DNA of 64,000 bases, taken from positions 9,053,506 through 9,117,505 of the forward strand of contig CM037838.1 of NCBI GenBank assembly GCA_021234535.1, in the 5' to 3' direction. Shown in pieces: positions 13,701-22,700 of the stretch. The notes beneath the pieces were generated by a model that was not told the origin of the DNA, made no database searches, and saw nothing but the letters and a program-made list of their open reading frames with translations. Position numbers and translations under genes: made by a program. Within the stretch, counting starts at the first letter, position 1, and the number at the start of each line of letters is the position of its first letter. This DNA comes from Stichopus chloronotus. Taxonomy: Eukaryota; Echinodermata; Holothuroidea; Aspidochirotida; Stichopodidae.

Positions 13701-16700
13701 AGATCCTTATAAGTATTCCAAGACACCATCCTCAACAGGACCATTGTCATGAAACAGGTTTATGCCATCACCAAATAAATAGGACAATTTTCTTGCTTCC
13801 ACTGAAATTTGTGTTTGTGTGATGTAAAATGCTGATCAATGTGCTTTGTTTCAAACATGTAAATGATGGTTTGTGCAGTCTGACATTTAGCTGATTTTTT
13901 TATTCCTTGCAGAAGGAATCTGTGCGATGGCGGTGTGTTTGTGCATATGTATGTACGTGTGTGATGCTGCTTGTAAACACAATATCTCCAGAGGGGTAAC
14001 TTTAACTGATCTCATACTCGGTGTGTGGGTTGGCCATACTAAGTAGATGATCCCTATTGTTTTTGGTGGAGGTCAAAGGTCATTTGTGGTCACCAGGGGT
14101 CACACTGAAAACCTTGTAAACATGATATCTGAACAAGGATAACCTTGACTGATTTCTTACTCAGTGTTTCAATTGGCCCTTCTAATAGATAATTCCTACT
14201 TTTCAAGGTTGTGGTTAAAGGTCACTAGAGGTAAAACTCTGAAATCATTATAAATACAATATCTCAAGAAGGGTTACCCTGACTGATCTCATATTTTAGT
14301 GTGGGGGTTAGCCATACTAAGATGATGATCCCTATTGATTTCGGTGAAGGTTACAGGTCATTTGAGATCAGTGACCTTTGACCTTCACCAAAAACAAGTT
14401 ACAAAAAACCAAGTAAACACTAGATCTAAAGAAGGATAACTATAACTTGTACCTAGCATGTTGATTGTTCATATTGAGTTTATATTGGATGATTCATATT
14501 ATTTTGGTTGGAAGTCAAATGTCATTTAGAGTTGCCAAAGGTCAAAAAGTCAAAATTATGTAAACTATTATCTCAAAAAGAGAAATGGTGAGAGATTTCA
14601 TACTTTTCATTTCTATTGTTGCTCATATTTTGTAGTTGTGCCCAATTGCTTTTGTTTGAGGTCAAAGGTCATTTGATGTCACTAAAAGTCAAAATCATGT
14701 AAACACCTCATATAACTCATGGAGGGTAACTGTAGGGATTTCATACTTAGCATGTGCATTGCCTATATTGAGTAGATGATTTCTATCACCTTTTTGCACC
14801 TAATGTTGCAAGAGAAGGTGAAAGGTCATTTTGAGTCAATAGCTTGTTAACATGGTGTTTCAAGAGCGATAAACTGTGATTGATCTTATACTTGTCATGT
14901 GGGTAATTCATGTTTGTCATAATACAACCATCTGATGAGAAATCGCTGAGCCTTTTGACTTTCTGGTTTTTACATCATTTTTGTTTTTTGCAGCCTGTAA
15001 TTGCAACCCTCAGGGATCCCTCTACCAGAACTGTAGCTACGACGGCATCTGTGAATGCCAAGAAGGGGTCATAGGCGACAAGTGCGACTCCTGCGAAGAA
15101 AACTTTTACAATATCATACTTGGATGTGTTGGTTAGTGAAAAATTTAACAGTCTGTATCCAAATTTTTTTTTTTTTTTTATTGATAATGGAAAATTCTTT
15201 TAAAAATGAAAATAGCAAATGAATTAGTAGTTTTTTAGCAGTATTTTTTTGGCAGTATTTTGGTCTACATGTTGTTTTATTCTCTGTCCTTTATAATTTC
15301 TCTTGGTTTCGTTTGATTTTCAGAGTGTCCCGTCTGCTACAACCTTGTGCAGGACAAGGTCAACGAACACAGACAGAAGTTAGAGGACCTGAGAAACTTC
15401 TTGGAGAATGCAGGAGATAACCCACAGATGCTCAACGATGCAAACTTTGAGAAGCAGCTCATGGACATGGAAGCGGAGTTGGACGGAGCTGTCGTGGAAG
15501 CCGAAAGAGCCATCAGTAAGTTTTTCCCGGTTGGCCACCGGGGAATGACAAATCACTAGATGATGGAGAGGTTTATTGGCTGAGATCTCTGGTAGGGAGA
15601 GAAGTTTTTAAAGAGCTGTCGCTTAGTGGTCAGGGAAAGACAGAATTCTAATAGAATAATGTAATTAGCTGCAAGAGATAATGTCTGTAATAGAGAAGAC
15701 AATGCCTTTACAAAACAGGCTTGCCATCCTTTGTCTTATAATCTTGTCCAAGGTACTTATCTCTGCCCTTCAGACAATTGAACATCGAAAATCAACAACA
15801 CTGAAAAACTGGGCAACAAGGCTTGAATCGCTAACCTCAAGTGCAACCATTCATGCTTGTACCAATCAACCACAGTTCTGTCTGTTATTGGTTTGTTTGT
15901 CCTCATATACAGTCTGTCAGAAGGACATGTGCTTGGACTGCATTGGATGGATCTCTTGTGCTTAAGAAATCCTAGCAATTTATAAGGCATTAAGCTATCC
16001 ACATTGAGGCAATTTGATGTTTATATGAACAAGTTATTTGGATGGCAGAAAATTGAACATAGAAAGAATTTATTCTTTGTATTGTTGTATTGAATGTGTT
16101 CGTACTGGAGGGTGGGGACAACGCCAAAGTGATGTCATTCGTTCATTGGTAAGTACAATGCTATGACTGGCCTCTGATAAAGAACATAGCAATCCCACAA
16201 GTGAGAATAAAAGCCTCCTGCTTTGCCCTCTCAGTGTAAGAATCTTTTTTATTTTTAATTCCCTCCAGATGAAGATAAGGTCTTGAAGTCAGACGTGGAC
16301 GCCATGATGATGATGTACCAGATGCTGATGGATCAAGTCAGAGACATCCGTAACGTCTACAAGACTGCAGATGAAAACACCGCCGCCGCTAAAAACAGTA
16401 AGTGATTCTCCCTCGGAGATGTGCACGCAGAGTTCCGACTCACGAATTGATCATATTTCCAGTCATATATTTTTCTGTAATTGATGATCAGATATTTATT
16501 TTTAATTATCTTGGGAGGATGGCTAGAAGAAGCGGCTTTAGAAGTCAAGATTTAATCAAGGTGAAATGCAAGTGTGTGGAGTGTTGCCATTTTGTATCCA
16601 AGGTATTTTTGCAGGGTCATTTGGTGTTGATGTTTCAAGAAGCAGCATTTGATAGCTGAAAGCTTGGAGCCATGAATGGTATGAGAGTACAAATATTTAT

Positions 16701-19700
16701 TTAGCACAAGGTGCTTCCCAACAGTGCAAAGGTGCATTCGAATGAAGTCTCTGGGATGGTCGTGTAGGTGCCTATAAGCCCTTTTTTGCACGATGCTTTT
16801 TCTTCTTATTTTTTCCCCCTGCAGGCCAAGAGGAAACATTCGATATCATAGAGGATCTCAAGTCAAAACTTGTCGATGCTCAAACGTTTTTGGAAAGCGA
16901 ACTCGAAAGGCTCCGAGACCAGTACAACGAATTGGCCAAGAACCAGTCAGAGCAGGACAGGATGATGCAGCAGTTGGCAGAAGAGGCTAGGACTCTGGTC
17001 ACTGAGTAAGTCATGTGATTTGTGAGGTGACTTTTAATCAGTTTTTTTTTTTACGGTCAGGGGATGTAATTTGTGCTAGGAGCCAAGAAGTTTGAAAATA
17101 TCCTGTCTGAAGTAAATGATGAGTTCGGAGGTGGCGATCATTTCAGCAATTTTCTAGAATGCTGTGAAGTAATCTTTGCTCAGTGACACATTTTTCAATT
17201 CGCCATGTGATAGCTTGTGAATATCAATCAAGCTGAAAACACCACATAGTGCCTCAAATGCCATATTGTCTCGTGAGCTGCTGATGGCAACTCCATTTCA
17301 AGTATTTTCCTATGATGGGACGGTTTCTGAAATAAAGGAAGTGGCCAAACTTATGATCGCTGTTTTGCAGTTTCTTTGATCTCCATGGAAATCAGCAAGA
17401 AGTTCAGGCAAATACCGTTTCGTAAATTCCCCCCCTTGCCATTTGTTTGCATGGGTTGTAAGAAGAGCGTTTTCCTATATCGACAAACCTCTTATCTGGC
17501 ACTTGAATATTTTTGAGATTTTCTCTCTTTTTGGTCTGTCAGACAAAGGGGACAGGCGGATATGATCACGCCCGTAGCAACGGAGGCCCTGAATACATCG
17601 CAGGCAGCTTTTGAAGCTGTACAGACTGTGGCAGATTTCGGTCTGTTGGACGACCAGGTTGAGCAGTTGGAAGATGAGTGAGTACAATAACATCATGTAG
17701 AGATGAGATATCTGGGGCAGAGGTCGTCATGTCGGGGTCGGATGTTTTTCAGAGTAAAATTCTCAGTTGCTTTTCTATACCTTGAGCCATTGTCAAGGTG
17801 ACGTAGATAGTTTCCCACTCTGTGCAATGGCTAGTAAAATTTGCAAAGCCAAAGGAGAAATTGAGATACCTTCTGTATTTTGTACTCATAAAATATGTAA
17901 ATATTTATTCTCTTTTTTTTTGTTCTTGATATGTCGACAAAAGATGCACATAATGCAAATTGCAGGATGACTCAGCTGTCAGTTTGCTGTTGCTAACTTT
18001 TACATTAGTGTAGGAATCCAACTGTAAACACTCTGCTAATATTGAACACCACATGTGGAACACCACAGTAGTGTAGTGTTATGAACAGGCCTTAGCACAA
18101 AAAGTGGCAGTTATGATGGTCTCTTGGAACGAACAAAACAGTAGTTTAAAATTCTCTCATGCAAAAAGCTCAAGGTTTTTTGATCTTAATTAGAATATTT
18201 TCAGTAGAAGTGGCACAGAGAGAACTGTTGAATACCTGATAATTGTTTTGGTGGGTTACTTTTGTAATGTGAGTCTTATCCTTGAAGACTTATTTACCCA
18301 TCTGATTATTGCCCAATTGGACTGCCCCTGATCCATGACTAAGTTTGATGGAAAGCTTTAATTACCTGTTTCCAGAGCCTGTTCTCTTCCATACATCGTT
18401 TCACAGTATGCATTAAAATCCCATTTCTAAATTACTTTTGGCTTTCCCATCCTTGCAACATTCTGTTTCTCCTCTGTAAAGCTATCAGATGGCCCAGGAT
18501 GACTTTGAAGAAGCTCTGCAGTTGGCCACGGATGTGAAATCGATGGGAGAAGATGCCCTTGATGATGCCAACACCCTCCTCTCACTGGCTCGACAACCTC
18601 TTCCAGAAGTAGACATCCCCAGCCTCAACAACAGTGCCAATGACATCAAACTTGCGGTAAAAAATCCTCACATGGTGTTGACTTCTTTGCCCATCAGCCT
18701 TTGCTTCAAAAATGTCAGGGACTGTCACCATGGCTGCCGCTGTCGAAAACGGGGTTCCTGTGGGCTGGAAGAGTCCTAGAAAACTTCATGAAATTTTATT
18801 GTCACTTTTGTGGCCTGAAAAAGTCATGAAATTATGTAAACATAACAGAAGTGATGGAGAAGTCATAAATTTTTTTGCACAGACTGCTAATTAATTACGA
18901 GTTTAAGAAATGTGCTTTCTTCCACGGTCATTGCACCATTATTCTTCGATCAAATTCTGGAGTGTTCGGTCATTGGAAAAGGACACGAAAAGGTCATCGA
19001 AAAGTCATGAAATTTCATTTCCCTCAAGGTTCAGAAACCCTGTGAAGAAATTATCCACTATCTCTGTCATCTATCTACTCTTGCACCTAGTGTTCTTAGT
19101 CAAAGAGGAGGTACAAAGTACTTGTTATGGATACAGTGAATGTTGGTCTCAAGCAGTCTCTCTCACAAATTACTGTTCGATGATGCTAAGGTAATGTTTC
19201 TAACAAGATCGTTTAATCGCTTCATACCTCCTGAGGATAATAATGCGCTTCCCATTCAACCTCTTGGTAATGAGTTGTCGAATGAAAAATTGTATGCTTT
19301 AGGACTTTTCCTAAAAGGTACCCCATACCAAGTTGACCTGAGTGGGGTACACGTTCTTTGGTGACACTTGTTGCTTGAATAACTGTTAGCAAAAGGAATG
19401 TAGGACAGTGAAATGGAAAAATGCTATTTGACACTCACAGGCAAAGTGGATTATGTATGTGGAAGAATCATCGTATCTTGAAGAAAAATACCTTTTGGCT
19501 TTGGTACATTGTAATTCTGTGACTAGTGAGTCATGATTAGGTAGTATCTTTGCGTTTGTCGTTTATGTGTTACTCGAGCATGTGAGAACTCCCCTCGGTG
19601 GCACCATCCACGCCTCCATCTCTTGTGACTGCCTGTCGGAGAGAACGCAGGATCGCATCTTCACTCTGACTTTTCCATCGGCTGCAAAGCAGACGTTAGA

Positions 19701-22700
19701 CCCCACGGGTGCAACATCTTTCAGTTTTACCGATTTGTTAACATTCAAGTCCCACTTAAAATGTAGCAAATTCTCCAGACTTTGTGTAAACATCAAGGAT
19801 ACCAGATGCACTGTGTAGATGTGTCGCATAGATTGAACTTCCAAGATTTAACGCGTCTGTCATAATTACATTGGATGGAACCATCACCTTTTCTTTTTCC
19901 CATTTCACTTTGCAGGCCGAAGCCATCTTGAAAGATGCCGAGATGATTTCCAAACAGAATGAGATGTTGTTAGATCAGATCGATGCAGATTCTCAGAAAG
20001 CGGCAGACCTCCTCGACGAGAGCCGGGACGTTCAACAGGTGGGCAGTGTAGATAACCCCCTTAAAATTCCGTATCTATGATTCCAGCAGGAATTTAGCAA
20101 ATTGTCGCGGTGTGCAACCAAAATGTCGCTCCATAGGAGAGTTTACAATGTACAGGTTTGGTGGTGCATACAAGACTTGTTGACTTTTCTTGTCTCATCG
20201 ACATGCAGTCTCTTGAGTATCAGTTCTCCGCGGATGCTTTACGTTCTATCCATCTAATTTGTACATCCAACAGATGCATCAAATGAAAGGGTGTGATAAT
20301 CTGCATTTGCTGTATTTTCTCCATCTTTTCTGGGTTGTAACGTTTTAAAACTGGCTCCTCAATCCCACGACCAGAGTTGCAACCACATGGCTGGGAAACC
20401 ATGACTCAGAACTTTCAGCCTCTTAGCGCTCTCAGAGTGATCACTCCCAGAATGAACCTCTCTCTCATCACACAGTTTTACAGTAAATTTGAAAAAACTG
20501 CAGTAGCCAGGTTTAATGGATAAGGTAGTCACTCATTGTATATACCTGCAGAGTGGTAAAAAGTGTTAATTCATGTTTCCCCTTGTGATGAAGTTCAGTG
20601 ACTGGATTGTTGTCGAGACCATCGCTGTAACCCTTGCTAAACTTCCTTCAAACTTACTTCAACATTTATCCCTGCAACGTTTTTGTACGTTTTTATTTTA
20701 ACAAAACAAAAATATTTCCACACGGTGTCAATATTTCAGCCCATTCATTTTGGTTTCAATGATTATCATAATATATTCACATGCATATTTGTGGGGCCTA
20801 CCCTATAAACATGATATCTCTAGAAGGGAAGCTTGGACAGATCTGGTACTATATCTGGTGAGCCACGTTGATTACAAGATGTTTTTTGGTGGAGGTCAAA
20901 GGTCAAGTAGGGAAAACCTTGTTAACATGATATCTCAAAAGGGGAAACTTGGACATGTGTGATATTTGGCAGGCGAGGGAACCACATTGAATACCAGCCC
21001 CTATTGATATTGCGGAGGCCATTTGGGTCAACAAGGGTGAGTCTGTTAAAACCCATGTGTACATATAATCTCAAGACAGGAAGCTTGGGCTTTTCTCATA
21101 TGTGATAAATTTCTCAAATTTTCAAAAATTCTCAAATGTGCATGGTGAGTGGCATAATGTCTATCAGTCATCTTCTTACTTCATCAAAAACCATTCTGCG
21201 TGTAGCGCTTGTTTCATTTCAGTTGGTGACATGATAAATTACTGTAATATTACAAAGACCAAGGATGTTGTGCACCCTCGCCCTATGCAATGTGTAAGAT
21301 GCATAACAAGTTTTCATGATTACATCATCGAAACCACACTGCGTTTGTTCTGCATTCTGGTGCATGTTGTTCTTTAGTATATTTCATTTCTTTTAATGGT
21401 AATAGTATATTTTCCCAGACTAGGTGTTCCTCTAGATTGTGAAACTTCCGCTTTGCAACCTATATCGAGATATCTTCCAGTGTAAAAGTCTCAAGCTCAT
21501 CTCCTTGAAAACAGGAACTTGACTTGCTGTTGGCCGAAGCTGACAAGGCAGAAGCGGAGGCCCTAGCAGCCAGGAAGAAAGGCAATGAAACTCTGGAAGA
21601 AGCCCATGCCATCAAGACAACTCTCGAAAGTAAATACTTAAATTTTTAACCACTTTCTCTACCAAACATTTAAAGGTAATATCAACTGTTTCATAGCCTC
21701 TGAGAAGCTCAATGCCAATCTGTGAAAGAACTGTCCATGCTGAACCCTTCAAAACTGATGTTAGCTGTACGATTCTTTTGTTTACAACATACAACGCCGC
21801 TGCTGACTAATACACACACTGCTCTTGCTTGTCATTCTATGCATTGCCTATTCAAGTGCAACATGTAACTCGTGTAGGTAGATGCTGGAGGCAGCAGCAA
21901 AGGTAAGATACCAGAATCATTGCTGAGAACACAGGTACAGAAGAGTACCCATTAACCAGTCAAGTCCACCTTCTGCATTGTGTCAAAGTGCTCCCTCATA
22001 CAATAGTGTGGTTCGCGTTTGTTGCAACTACCTTGGAGAAAGAACACAGCTTGTTCTCATCATTGATTCAAAGAGTAACAAAAGAGTCAGAAATTACAAA
22101 AGTATATGTCACAAAGCTGAAAACACTCATTCATGGGGTCCAACTGCCATCTTCATAAGACATTCCTGAGCTGTTTAATCTCATTCACTCAATTTGAAAT
22201 GGTAGATTGTACAAGTTGTGATGTAATTCCTGACCAACTCATTTCTTTGTTTGTCTTTGTTCTTTTCTCGCTTAAGCCATTGTACCTTGTCATCAAATGT
22301 TGTAACTGCCTTACTTTTATGGGGTGACTTGACCATACAAGCCCCTTCAGTACAACATGCTGTGTAAAGAAAACATTAAATTTTTCAAGGTTATGTAAGC
22401 CTTTTTTATTTTCAAAGGGAAACCATAAGCAGGTAATGTGAGTTGTACAAGGAGGACGTCACAAATCATTGCAAAATTGACTGGTTTGAATATGGTGAAT
22501 ATCTGTCAATATTTTTGTATCTCAGCAATGGAACAAACTTTGAAATTGGGAGTTGGATGAGCAGGATTTATTTTCCAACCTTTAAAATACATTTTCTCAA
22601 AATCCTTAACTTGAGGTACACTTGAGAGTCTCAACCCACCTTTATCAGGGTGGTTTGTTCACCTGTTTTCAACATTGTATTTATTGTGCCATAACGTAGC

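Noticed and set aside
19563..19850. Overlapping open frames on both strands in a laminin intron
   Set aside because: No recognisable domain, and flanking exons join in phase 0 without it.
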